Shown piece after piece: positions 9,201-16,324 of a stretch of 26,914 nt of DNA. Positions within the stretch are counted from its first letter, which is position 1, and each line of letters begins with the position of its first letter. Both the position numbers and the translations under genes were made by a program. The notes beneath the pieces were generated by a model. That model saw only the letters and a list, made by a program, of their open reading frames with translations. It did not search any database and was not told where the DNA came from. The DNA is from Nitrospirae bacterium CG1_02_44_142 (GTDB taxonomy: Bacteria; Nitrospirota; Thermodesulfovibrionia; Thermodesulfovibrionales; UBA1546), in contig MNVK01000116.1 in NCBI GenBank assembly GCA_001871685.1, positions 1-26,914 of the forward strand, written 5' to 3'.

Positions 9201-9506
9201 CTGACCCGATGTTTCAATCTGGTCTAAATACTCAACCCCCCTATGTCCCCCCTTATCAAGGGGGGAAGTAAGGGGGGGTGTCTTGGCTTCTATGTAGCCG
9301 ATAATCTGCTGCTTTCCATCCCATATCCTGAAATCTGGATTTCCCGCATCAGTCTTTTTAGGCAGAGTGGTAATGTGAACTTGTTTTTTATTGATAGACG
9401 CAGCGTAGTTTTTAAGGAGTTCTTCTAACGAGGAATAATAACTTTCCTCCCTTGCGTCTCCTCTTTTTGCGACTTCAAATATCCGCTTGAAATATGTTTT
9501 TAGCAC
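6285..9506 (-). CDS. Single-chain restriction-modification enzyme (type IIG / type ISP-like, N6-adenine methylase)
   Basis: One 1073-residue polypeptide combining nuclease, methylase and specificity regions. An N-terminal PD-(D/E)xK nuclease shows Asp58 in GNPDFRIW and Glu73-x-Lys75 in YIEAK. The methylase has RGVYYTPEPVVSYIV (335-349, motif X), LDPAAGT (374-380, SAM-binding motif I) and NPPYS (496-500, catalytic motif IV of adenine methylases). The end, with YFEGIPKEVWEYQIGGYQV, matches the type ISP C-terminal region. No helicase domain is visible, unlike LlaGI-type enzymes of about 1,500 residues. Three palindromic repeats are read in frame, adding residues near 76-92, 618-635 and 980-996; the first follows catalytic Lys75 directly. 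The start is the GTG at 9506 with no clear Shine-Dalgarno. It should cleave unmethylated foreign DNA and protect the host's; whether the nuclease still works is open. Confidence 0.88.
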   Translation of the reverse strand: MLKTYFKRIFEVAKRGDAREESYYSSLEELLKNYAASINKKQVHITTLPKKTDAGNPDFRIWDGKQQIIGYIEAKTPPLTSPLDKGGHRGVEYLDQIETSGQLKRYLHIFPNLLLTNFFEFRLYRNGVLIDKVLTGRPYVIHKLKTVPPVEKETEFLKLLEKFFSFSLPKVYDAKNLAVELAKRTRFLKDEVIAQELEEEEKRGKGNILGFYKVFKEHLISGLTKEDFADLYSQTITYGLFAARTRTENGFNRKLAYDKIPKTIGILRDVFRFISLGDLPKQMEWIIDDISDVLATTDVYKLLDEYFNQHKGKDPVVHFYETFLAEYDPKMREKRGVYYTPEPVVSYIVRSLHHILKEYFDKKDGFASPSVTVLDPAAGTLTFLAEAAKLAAEEFTSKYGEGKKAGFIKEHILKNFYAFELMMAPYAVGHLKMSFLLEELGYKLQSDDRFKLYLTNTLEMEELAQTELPGMISLSEESHLAGKVKKEQPILVILGNPPYSGHSSNVYDEVKIYYQVDGKPLGEKNPKWLQDDYVKFIRFAQWKIDLAGEGVLGFITNHSYLDNPTFRGMRQSLMQSFDEIYLLDLHGNSLKKERCPDGSKDENVFDIQQGVAIALFIKKTPLSSPLAKGGIKGGCKISHSELWGVREDKYDWLNKHDIKTTKWKTIKPKSEFYLFIPRDEGLLKQYETYPKITDIFPVNSVGIVTSRDNFVIDFDRNALKRRIMQFRDKKMPDEIIQQAYNLKDKSNWKLKDSRETIIKDEDWERAITKILYRPFDIQWIFYHDAVIERSRKEVMQHMIQENLGLCIGRAGQVVGLEKLWNVVYVSENIVDLNLFYRGGESVFPLYLYQEKDYPKKKKSLSTVMLLFEPQAEYGMKKSNLSPAFFEKLTREYKKAPSPEEIFYYIYAVLYSSIYRTKYAEFLKIDFPRVPFTSEYKLFKKIGDLGEKLVNLHLLKSSDLDAPVAKFQGKGNDKVEKPRYEQPPQSPLTKGELKGVVYINSSQYFEGIPKEVWEYQIGGYQVCDKWLKDRKGRPLSLDDITHYCKVVTSLKKTIEVQSKIDSAYPEIEKEIIKF
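6519..6568. repeat. C/G-rich palindromic repeat, copy 2 (in frame, C-terminal part of RM gene)
   Basis: 50-bp inverted repeat with arms AACAACCCCC and GGGGGTTGTT and core CCCCCTTTGTTAAGGGGG. On the coding (minus) strand it is read as QPPQSPLTKGELKGVV. It falls between the specificity region and the conserved VYINxxQYFEG segment, where relatives have a short variable loop. Confidence 0.9.
7602..7651. repeat. C/G-rich palindromic repeat, copy 3 (in frame, middle of RM gene)
   Basis: The core CCCCCCTTGGCAAGGGGGG is perfect; the outer arms are slightly decayed (ACACCCCCC against GAGGGGTTT). It is read as TPLSSPLAKGGIKGGC on the minus strand, between FIKK and KISHSELWG, a variable turn in related enzymes. 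Confidence 0.88.
9233..9282. repeat. C/G-rich palindromic repeat, copy 4 (in frame, nuclease domain of RM gene)
   Basis: Inverted repeat with core CCCCCCTTATCAAGGGGGG and outer arms of CCCCCCC and GGGGGGG. It is read as TPPLTSPLDKGGHRGVEYL directly after the YIEAK catalytic motif of the nuclease domain. Confidence 0.9.
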
Positions 9507-9512
9507 ATGCTA

Positions 9513-9542
9513 ATTTTAAATCTATTGATGCTGTGCGGTCAA
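9513..9542 (-). promoter_or_regulatory. Candidate sigma-70 promoter of the restriction-modification gene
   Basis: On the minus strand TTGACC (9537-9542), an 18-base spacer and TAAAAT (9513-9518). Transcription would start about 7 bases past the -10, which is the GTG start codon itself, so the mRNA may be leaderless. This would fit the missing Shine-Dalgarno. Confidence 0.4.
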
Positions 9543-9581
9543 TAAAGAAGTTTGGGACAGGCTAACAGCAATAGGCTAATA

Positions 9582-11783
9582 TCAATACCACATAGTAGCC
9601 TCAAAATCAGGCGTGGGGACTGTCACACTTATATTTCCTCTCCACGGACAGCGCTCAATCTCTTCATCGCCTCTGTAAGCGGTGATAAACAGGTTGAGTT
9701 CATCTTTCTCTTTGGCATTTATGTCTTTAAACGGTATGGCTGCTTCCAGTATGTCCTGCATCGCCGCTTCAGTTATGTCTTTTATTTTTTCCCATGCTCC
9801 ATTTTTCTTTTCAAAAAGTTCGGCGTGTACAAATCCATCTCTGGATGCTATATTGACTCTGAAAGGAAAGGGTTTTGCAATATTTATGGAGAATCTTGTA
9901 TCAGGCGGGAAGTCATTAGATGACGTCTTAGGGTCTATCCTCAGGAACAATGTGCTTTGGTTAAACCCGTAATAAATATATGATATAAGGCTTTCTGCTT
10001 TATGCATGCTTCCGCCTGATTTTCCGACAGCAAGATACGCCCCCTGATACCATTCATAATAGCTTGTAACCGCACCGTCTATTTTCGGGTTTATAAATCC
10101 TCTTATTATTATTTCAGGAGAGATTGCCCTGTCTTCTCTGAGCACCGGTACGAAAAGATTAGCCGGAATCTCTTTGCCTATTGTCTTGTACACTTTCATC
10201 AAATTTAGTCTGAAAAGTTCATCAAATTCTTCCTGAGTTTCTGTCTGGTGCTCATCCCCGTACCACCAGTTCCAGTCGCTGCCCTCTGCGGCATAGAGCG
10301 CCTGCCAGGCCTCATCAACCGGTTTGTCGGGGTTAAGTTTTACAAATGCCTCCAGGTCAGTCCTTGTGTCAGTGAGATAATCCCAGGCGATGTTGTCTTC
10401 TTCATGTCCTATCCAGATGCCGTAATTTGCGTTTATCCATGAACCGGCATGAAGCCTGCCGAGTTTGTCTCCTGAGTCGTATTTGAGAAACTCTGATATT
10501 GTCACAGTCTTCAGCCTCTCCTCGTGAGAGAGCCGCTCGTAAAGATAGCGCAGGAAATCATGTCCGTCATTCTTGTAATATTCCCACGCATTTTCACCGT
10601 CTAAAATTATTGGAACAATATGCGGTCTGTTCTGGGGGAGCCCGGAACGAATGCTCAGCAGCCTGTTTACAAGGTCATCCGCCGCATTCTTGGGTTCCCA
10701 TCCTGAATATACAAACCCTAGCATGTCTGAAAGTTTGTGGTCTCGGAATATTATTGATACGTCAGAAAAACTGTAAGGTATGTAGAAACGCGACGGCTCC
10801 GTTATGCCGCCTGAAGAATCTCTTAGTCTTATATCAATGGATTTTGCCAATATCTCTTCGTCTGTGGCAATCCATTTTATCCCCTCGCTGCGAAACGCTC
10901 TGAGGACGTCTTCGCTTACAGAGCCCTCCGAGGGCCACATGCCGACAGGTTTATATCCGAATGTTTTCTCAAAATATTGCACTGCATCTTTTATCTGCCT
11001 TACCGCATCTTCAGGATGTGAGAATCTTTTCTGAGGCAGGCTGATGTGCGGTATGGCTATTTTTGATAAATCGGTGTCCCATAAGAGCGGCAGGATAGGG
11101 TGGTAGAATGGAGATGCGGATAATTCAATCTGCCCTTTCGCATTGAGTTCTTTATATTTCGGAATTATTTTTTTCAGAATTTCAAACTGTTTTTCTATCA
11201 GAAGTTTTTTTTCATCTTCAGTATATCCTTTTCCTTTTCTTACGAGCTCTATCAGGAAAGGGTCTTTCCGCCTAAACACGGGGTCTATCCAGCTCAGATT
11301 AAACAGCGTCTGAATATCAAGAAAGTCCTGCCCGGTAAAATATTTTATAGTCCTGGATAGCTCCCCTTTTACAAATCTCAGCCCTCTTTTAACGAGCAGT
11401 TCATAATACCTCGGGAACGGCCTTATCATGTTATCCCAGTTTGCGAGGAAGAAGTTCTCAAGTATAAATATTTTATCGGAGTCTGTCAGGTCGGAGGTTT
11501 TTTTCATGGCAATATTGAGATAGACGTCCGCTGCATTGTTTTCGGTATAATCCCTGAGCTGTTCAAGCAGCGAAGGCACAAGGTTAAAGGTCTGTTTTAT
11601 TTCAGGAAAGTCCTCAAGTATTTCAACCATGTCAAGATAGTCTTTTGTGCCGTGAAGCCTCACCCATGGAAGCCTGTATATCCCTGTGAACGGGTCTTTG
11701 TAATAAGGTTGATGCATATGCCAAAGAAAGGCAACATGTAACTGATAGCTCATAGCTGAAGGCTCATAGCTGATTGCAACCAT
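9582..11783 (-). CDS. Glycoside hydrolase family 57 enzyme (alpha-amylase/glucanotransferase type)
   Basis: 733 residues. GH57 enzymes act on alpha-glucans such as glycogen or starch by a retaining mechanism. Visible motifs: WHMHQPYY (21-28), MWPSEGSV with the likely nucleophile Glu286, ILDGENAWE with the likely acid/base Asp395, and EGSDWNWWYGDEH (500-512). The last 200 residues look like a beta-rich accessory domain. There is no signal peptide, so it probably works in the cytoplasm on storage glucan. The first residues (AISYEPSAMSYQ) are encoded by a tandem repeat, and relatives begin close to the FLWHMHQ motif. The ATG at 11753 is therefore an equally good start, and neither start has a clear ribosome site. 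Last gene of the gcvH-to-GH57 run, 30 bases after ftsB. The exact substrate is not determined. Confidence 0.88.
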   Translation of the reverse strand: MVAISYEPSAMSYQLHVAFLWHMHQPYYKDPFTGIYRLPWVRLHGTKDYLDMVEILEDFPEIKQTFNLVPSLLEQLRDYTENNAADVYLNIAMKKTSDLTDSDKIFILENFFLANWDNMIRPFPRYYELLVKRGLRFVKGELSRTIKYFTGQDFLDIQTLFNLSWIDPVFRRKDPFLIELVRKGKGYTEDEKKLLIEKQFEILKKIIPKYKELNAKGQIELSASPFYHPILPLLWDTDLSKIAIPHISLPQKRFSHPEDAVRQIKDAVQYFEKTFGYKPVGMWPSEGSVSEDVLRAFRSEGIKWIATDEEILAKSIDIRLRDSSGGITEPSRFYIPYSFSDVSIIFRDHKLSDMLGFVYSGWEPKNAADDLVNRLLSIRSGLPQNRPHIVPIILDGENAWEYYKNDGHDFLRYLYERLSHEERLKTVTISEFLKYDSGDKLGRLHAGSWINANYGIWIGHEEDNIAWDYLTDTRTDLEAFVKLNPDKPVDEAWQALYAAEGSDWNWWYGDEHQTETQEEFDELFRLNLMKVYKTIGKEIPANLFVPVLREDRAISPEIIIRGFINPKIDGAVTSYYEWYQGAYLAVGKSGGSMHKAESLISYIYYGFNQSTLFLRIDPKTSSNDFPPDTRFSINIAKPFPFRVNIASRDGFVHAELFEKKNGAWEKIKDITEAAMQDILEAAIPFKDINAKEKDELNLFITAYRGDEEIERCPWRGNISVTVPTPDFEATMWY

Positions 11784-11812
11784 GAGCCATGAGCTATAAA
11801 CTATAAGCTGAT
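11740..11812. repeat. AGCTATGAGC/AGCTATCAGC tandem repeat at the ftsB-GH57 junction
   Basis: Imperfect units of CTATAAGCT, AGCTCATGGC, AGCTATGAGC and AGCTATCAG on the minus strand, about 73 bases. It fills the gap after ftsB and enters the first codons of the GH57 gene. The family matches the repeat at 112-143. Confidence 0.75.
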
Positions 11813-11813
11813 T

Positions 11814-12140
11814 TTATTGCTTGTCATACTGGAAGATATATTCGCCGGGTCTTGCTAATCCGAACTCTTCCCGCGCATACTTTTCTGCGTAGAACGGATT
11901 TTCTTTCAGGGATTTTATCTGGGTTTTAATGTGTGTGTTCTCTTTTCCAAGTTCGGTTATTTTTTTTTCAAGATGCTGTTTTTTGCTGGAAAGTTCTCTG
12001 TATTTCAGCAGTCCGGCATCTCCGAGAAGAAGATTTATTGCAAGATAGATGAAGCTCAGTATTATCAGGATAAAGGTGATAAGCCTCTTTTTCTTAATCT
12101 CAGATACAACCTGTTTTCTTAAAAGGTTATCAGGATTCAT
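11814..12140 (-). CDS. ftsB: Cell division protein FtsB/DivIC (septum formation initiator)
   Basis: Single-pass membrane protein of 108 residues. A short cytoplasmic, Lys-rich N terminus is followed by a transmembrane helix (about 20-40), then a coiled coil (about 48-78, KKQHLEKKITELGKENTHIK). It closes with YAEKYAREEFGLARPGEYIF, the conserved end of the family. FtsB bridges FtsL and FtsQ in the divisome and helps activate septal wall synthesis. The start codon overlaps the enolase stop as ATGA, so the two are probably translationally coupled; eno next to ftsB is a widespread arrangement. DivIC is the name in Gram-positives; the diderm context favours FtsB. Confidence 0.88.
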   Translation of the reverse strand: MNPDNLLRKQVVSEIKKKRLITFILIILSFIYLAINLLLGDAGLLKYRELSSKKQHLEKKITELGKENTHIKTQIKSLKENPFYAEKYAREEFGLARPGEYIFQYDKQ

Positions 12141-13414
12141 TTCCTCAAATTATAGAATGTTTCAACGCCTTTGTATATAGCAGAATCAGCAAGTTCTTCT
12201 TCTATTCTGAGCAGCCTGTTGTATTTTGCCACTCTTTCGCCCCTGGCAAGAGAGCCTGTTTTTATAAAACCTGTGTTGCAGGCTACAGCCAAATCAGCTA
12301 TCGTAGTGTCTTCTGTCTCCCCTGAGCGATGAGAGACAACTGCCGTATATCCCGCCTGTTTTGTCATCTCTATGGCGTCAAGGGTCTCTGTCAGAGTTCC
12401 TATCTGATTGAGTTTTATCAATACAGAATTTGCTATTCCTTCTCTGACGCCTTTCTTTATTAGTTTTGTGTTTGTGACAAAGATATCATCTCCGACAATT
12501 TGTATCTTATTGCCGAGCCTTTCTGTCAGCGTCTTCCAGCCCTTCCAGTCGCCTTCTGCTAATCCATCCTCAATGGAGAGGATGGGATATTCCTCTGTAA
12601 GTTTTTCATAGTATGCAGCCATGCCCTCCGCTGATATGGTTCTGCCTTCAAAATTATATCCCTTGCCTGAATAGAACTCTGACGCCGCAGCATCAAGCGC
12701 TATATAGATGTCTCTGCCGGGTTTATAACCAGACATTTTTATTGCGTCCATTATCAGCAGGACAGCATCTTCACTACAATTGAGGTCAGGGGCAAATCCA
12801 CCCTCATCGCCTACTGAGGTGCTTAGTCCCTTTTTCTTCAAGACGCCCTTCAGTGTGTGGAAGACCTCTACCGCAGCCCTCAGCGCAGATGCGAAGTCTC
12901 CGAAGCCTGCCGGCATTATCATAAACTCCTGAATGTCAAGGTTGTTGTCAGCGTGTGCGCCTCCGTTAAGGATATTCATCATCGGGACAGGAAGCTCCTT
13001 TGCGTTGCAGCCTCCGATATATCTGTAAAGCGGCAGGTCCGCCTCTTCCGCCGACGCCTTGCATACGGCAAGCGAGACGCCGAGTATTGCATTTGCGCCA
13101 AGTCTGCTTTTGTTTTTGGTTCCGTCAATCTCTATCATCAGATTATCTATGTAAGTCTGGTCGCAGGAATCAATGCCTCTCAGATTAGGAGCTATTTCTT
13201 TGAGGACATTTCTGACAGCATTCACGACGCCCTTGCCGTGGAATCTTTTGCCTCCGTCTCTAAGTTCAAGCGCCTCTCTTGCTCCTGTTGACGCGCCTGA
13301 CGGCGCTGCTGCCCTGCCGGATGCTCCGCTGCTGAGAAAGACCTCAACCTCAACTGTCGGATTCCCCCTTGAATCAATTATCTCGCGCGCATGCACATCT
13401 GTAATTAATCCCAT
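12137..13414 (-). CDS. eno: Enolase (phosphopyruvate hydratase)
   Basis: Glycolytic enzyme that interconverts 2-phosphoglycerate and phosphoenolpyruvate with Mg2+. The length, 425 residues, is standard. The N-terminal AREIIDSRGNPTVEVEV and the SGASTG loop are intact. Catalytic and metal residues are all present: Glu204 (VGDEGG), Mg ligands Asp241, Glu282 and Asp309, base Lys334 (LIKLNQIGT), the SHRSGETEDT loop (361-370) and Lys385. GGGAGG lies 5 bases before the ATG. An AT-rich repeat makes up most of the leader between the preceding unknown gene and this one. The stop overlaps the ftsB start. Confidence 0.98.
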   Translation of the reverse strand: MGLITDVHAREIIDSRGNPTVEVEVFLSSGASGRAAAPSGASTGAREALELRDGGKRFHGKGVVNAVRNVLKEIAPNLRGIDSCDQTYIDNLMIEIDGTKNKSRLGANAILGVSLAVCKASAEEADLPLYRYIGGCNAKELPVPMMNILNGGAHADNNLDIQEFMIMPAGFGDFASALRAAVEVFHTLKGVLKKKGLSTSVGDEGGFAPDLNCSEDAVLLIMDAIKMSGYKPGRDIYIALDAAASEFYSGKGYNFEGRTISAEGMAAYYEKLTEEYPILSIEDGLAEGDWKGWKTLTERLGNKIQIVGDDIFVTNTKLIKKGVREGIANSVLIKLNQIGTLTETLDAIEMTKQAGYTAVVSHRSGETEDTTIADLAVACNTGFIKTGSLARGERVAKYNRLLRIEEELADSAIYKGVETFYNLRK

Positions 13415-13427
13415 AACTGCCTCCCGT

Positions 13428-13540
13428 CAAAAATTTAAAAGTATAAATTCAAAAAGTAAAATTGCAATTCAAAATTCAAGATTTTTATTTTTAAACTTTG
13501 CTCTGCAATTTTTAATTTTGCACTTTGCATTTTTAATTTT
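13428..13540. repeat. AT-rich low-complexity repeat in the enolase leader
   Basis: Irregular alternation of AAAATTAAAAATTGCA, AAAGTGCAAAATT and AATTTTGAATTGC units over about 110 bases on the minus strand. It fills the gap between the unknown 466-residue gene and enolase and supplies the last codons and stop (TAA at 13533-13535) of the upstream gene. No terminator hairpin is evident in it. Confidence 0.65.
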
Positions 13541-14933
13541 GGGTTGCCAGATACTGGCTTATTAACTCATCCACCCTTTTCATATCCACAGGCCTATCCT
13601 GCAGTTCGGTTCTGCCGGCTATCTGCCGTAATGTCGTCTCAAGAAATATCCTGAAATTATGTATCTTCTCCATAAATTTATTAAAATCTTGCTCTATAAT
13701 CCGCTCTCTTTTAAATGACAGCAGTTCCTTAAAAAAAGAAACGAATTCTTCGTAGTCTCCATATCTTAACAGTTTGAAAGTAAAACTTTCAAAATACAGC
13801 ATGATATTTTTTAACGACTCAAACAACTGTCCTGTCTTTTCCGTGGATTCTGAAGCCCCCTGAATGAGAATCAGAAACTTATGCAGGGCGCAGATGTCTT
13901 CCCTGAGCTTTAGGGACTGTTCAATCCTTGTTGTAAAACTCGGGAATATGTCTTCGCCTTTTAGTCCGGGTTTATAGAAGTTGGCAATCTGGATGATGCT
14001 CTGCTCGGTAAGGTTCTTAAGTATTCCTTTGCTGTTTTCTATTCTTCCCCGAAAAAAACCCGGAGCCTTTTTCCTCAGTATATCTTTCAACTCCTGTTGG
14101 TACACCCTTTTTGTTTCCATTGAGAACTGGTATGAAAGCGATTGCAGCATCTCTTTCATATCAGGTTGAGCGATATTGTCTGTGATTTTTTTAACATAGC
14201 TGCTGAATATCTTTATTTCCGACCGGATAAGCATGAGTATAATCAATGACGTATTAAGAGAGATTGTTCTCTGTGTTGTTATATCTATGCAGTTTAGATA
14301 CCTAAGAAATCTGAAGAGGTAAATTATTACCAGAGAAATATGTTTTTTTGTCTCCCTGTCCGTTATGCCTTTAACTATGTCAGATACTTCCTGATTGTAT
14401 ATTATGTCAAACTCAGGGTCTATGTCTTTTCTGAACGGATTGAAATAATTGTTTTCTCTTATTTCCTTGCTCAGTATCTGTCCTATATTCAGATAGCTGA
14501 GGTAGGGGATATTCCCTGTTTTTAAAAGGTCGGCAGCGAGGGTTTTTACGTTGGTGAATGAATCATATAGCAGAAGCAGGCCCTTCTCCGCAGTATCCTG
14601 TCTGTATAATTCTTCACGAAGCATGTCCCGCTTGCGGTCTGTAAGAAATTTTGTCTCTGCAAATTTCTGAAACCAGTATGCATTTCTTTTGTTTTCTGGG
14701 ATTATGACCTCAAGGACGCTGAGCGTCCGGAGGATTATGTCCCTTACAGCAGAAAGTTCGTCAAAGAAATTGCTCTCGGCAAGATTTTCTTTTGTTGAAG
14801 GTATATTTTCTATATTGAAAAATCTTTCAACTGCCCTCAGAAGCACGTCAAGTTCTGAAAAATGCTCCTTGCGCGCCTCCTTTGCGGCAAGAACCCAGTC
14901 CTTTGATTCTTTCCTCTGCTCGCTCTTCGCCAC
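13533..14933 (-). CDS. Hypothetical protein, 466 residues, predicted all-helical and cytoplasmic
   Basis: I do not recognise this protein. It has no signal peptide and only moderately hydrophobic helices, such as HISLVIIYLFRFLRYL and SLIILMLIRSEIKIF. It has no Cys-rich site, no nucleotide-binding loop and no obvious catalytic motif. The composition (many Lys, Glu, Leu, Ile, Phe) suggests a long helical, possibly scaffold or repeat-like protein. It starts with a GTG 2 bases after the lpd stop and is followed by the enolase gene, so it is surely co-transcribed with central-metabolism genes. Its stop lies at the edge of an AT-rich repeat, so the true C terminus may have been shaped by that repeat. 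The role is unknown. Confidence 0.75.
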   Translation of the reverse strand: MAKSEQRKESKDWVLAAKEARKEHFSELDVLLRAVERFFNIENIPSTKENLAESNFFDELSAVRDIILRTLSVLEVIIPENKRNAYWFQKFAETKFLTDRKRDMLREELYRQDTAEKGLLLLYDSFTNVKTLAADLLKTGNIPYLSYLNIGQILSKEIRENNYFNPFRKDIDPEFDIIYNQEVSDIVKGITDRETKKHISLVIIYLFRFLRYLNCIDITTQRTISLNTSLIILMLIRSEIKIFSSYVKKITDNIAQPDMKEMLQSLSYQFSMETKRVYQQELKDILRKKAPGFFRGRIENSKGILKNLTEQSIIQIANFYKPGLKGEDIFPSFTTRIEQSLKLREDICALHKFLILIQGASESTEKTGQLFESLKNIMLYFESFTFKLLRYGDYEEFVSFFKELLSFKRERIIEQDFNKFMEKIHNFRIFLETTLRQIAGRTELQDRPVDMKRVDELISQYLATQN

Positions 14934-14935
14934 GT

Positions 14936-16324
14936 TTATTTCTTGGGCGGCGCATGGACTGCCTCATTGTGGACGTCTTCCGAGGCCTCCATGATTCCCT
15001 CTGATAATGTAGGGTGCGCGTGTATTGTATTTGCAATATCTCCGGCCTTCAGCCCTGCCTTCATAGCAACTGCTCCCTCATGAATAAGGTCGGACGCATG
15101 CGGCCCTATGATGTGCATCCCAAGGAGTTTGTCGGTGGCTTCATCTGCAATTACCTTTATGAAACCAGATATCTCTCCCATTGCATGAGCCTTGCCGAGT
15201 CCTCTGAACTGAAAATGGCCCGTTCTTATCTTGAGGCCTTTTTCTTCCGCCTGGTGTTCCCTGAGTCCTACCGATGCAATCTCAGGAGAGGTAAATATTG
15301 CCGCCGGCACAGCGCCGTAATCCATCTTCTCATTATGCCCCATGATATTTTTCGCCGCGATAATTCCCTGAGTTGAGGCGGTATGCGCAAGAAGCATTCC
15401 TCCAGTTACATCGCCTATCGCATAAATATCCGGTACATTTGTCTCCATTTTCTCATTTACCGGTATCTCTCCTCTTTTGCCTTTTTGAATGCCGGTGTTT
15501 TCAAGCCCGATGCCATCGCTGTTAAGCGCCCTTCCTATTGATACAAGAACCTTTTCAGCAATAATCTCTTTACCGTCTGACAGAAAGGCGTGAACACCGT
15601 CTTCCTTTACCTCAACTTTTTCCACCTTAACGTTCGTATAAAGTTTTATCTTTTTCTTCTTCAGTTCCTTTTCCAGAAGTCCGGATATTTCCATATCTTC
15701 GGTGACAACTGCGCGCGGCATCATCTCAACCATTGTGACGTCCGCTCCGAGTTCTTTATAGATGCAGGCAAACTCGCATCCTATAACTCCTGCGCCTATG
15801 ATAAGCATGGATTCTGGCAGCTCCGTCAGGTTTAGCGCATCATCGCTTGAGAGTATGTTTTTCCCGTCAAAGATGAAAGAAGGTATCTGTGCAGGCCTGG
15901 AGCCTGTTGCTATTATTATTTTTTCAGTCTCAATCTTTTCAGTGGAGCCATCCTTACCTCTTACCTCAATCTCTTTTGGCGAGAGCAGGACGCCTCTGCC
16001 TTCTTTTAATGCTACTCCCCAGCTTTTGAATAAACCTCTGATGCCTTTTACCTGGATGCTTACTACCTTGTTTTTTCTCTCATTGATTTTCTGAAGATTA
16101 GGGATAAGTTCACCCCTGAGTTCTATGCCGAATTCTTCTATGTTTTTTGCCTTTGAATATGCCTCTGCGGATGCGACAAGCGCCTTTGTAGGGATGCATC
16201 CTCTGTTAAGGCATGTTCCCCCCACCTCTATGTCTTCTATGACTGTAACCTGCGCTCCCAGTTGTGCAGCCTTGAGCGCAGCTACATATCCTCCGGGCCC
16301 TGCGCCGAGTATAGCAACTTTCAT
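14936..16324 (-). CDS. lpdA: Dihydrolipoyl dehydrogenase
   Basis: FAD flavoprotein, 462 residues, that reoxidises dihydrolipoamide on GcvH or 2-oxoacid dehydrogenase E2 with NAD+. The FAD loop is GAGPGG near the N terminus. GGTCLNRGCIPTK holds the redox pair Cys38 and Cys43, and GAGVIGCEFA is the NAD loop. AIGDVTGG is the second FAD motif, and HAHPTLSE gives the His437-Glu442 catalytic dyad of the C-terminal interface domain. It overlaps gcvH by ATGA, so it most likely serves the glycine cleavage system. No 2-oxoacid dehydrogenase or gcvT/gcvP genes are in the window. Confidence 0.95.
   Translation of the reverse strand: MKVAILGAGPGGYVAALKAAQLGAQVTVIEDIEVGGTCLNRGCIPTKALVASAEAYSKAKNIEEFGIELRGELIPNLQKINERKNKVVSIQVKGIRGLFKSWGVALKEGRGVLLSPKEIEVRGKDGSTEKIETEKIIIATGSRPAQIPSFIFDGKNILSSDDALNLTELPESMLIIGAGVIGCEFACIYKELGADVTMVEMMPRAVVTEDMEISGLLEKELKKKKIKLYTNVKVEKVEVKEDGVHAFLSDGKEIIAEKVLVSIGRALNSDGIGLENTGIQKGKRGEIPVNEKMETNVPDIYAIGDVTGGMLLAHTASTQGIIAAKNIMGHNEKMDYGAVPAAIFTSPEIASVGLREHQAEEKGLKIRTGHFQFRGLGKAHAMGEISGFIKVIADEATDKLLGMHIIGPHASDLIHEGAVAMKAGLKAGDIANTIHAHPTLSEGIMEASEDVHNEAVHAPPKK

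Noticed and set aside
6519..9282. Regular-looking repeats that might be taken for a CRISPR array
   Set aside because: Copies are about 1.1 to 1.6 kb apart, not at spacer-length intervals, and lie within coding sequence.
6285..9506. Classing the enzyme as a full type I or helicase-bearing type ISP system
   Set aside because: No helicase motifs are visible, no separate specificity or helicase subunit is encoded nearby, and the length is about 500 residues too short.
10499..11034. Overlapping plus-strand open frames opposite the GH57 gene
   Set aside because: They are antisense to strongly conserved GH57 motifs and show no protein-like features.
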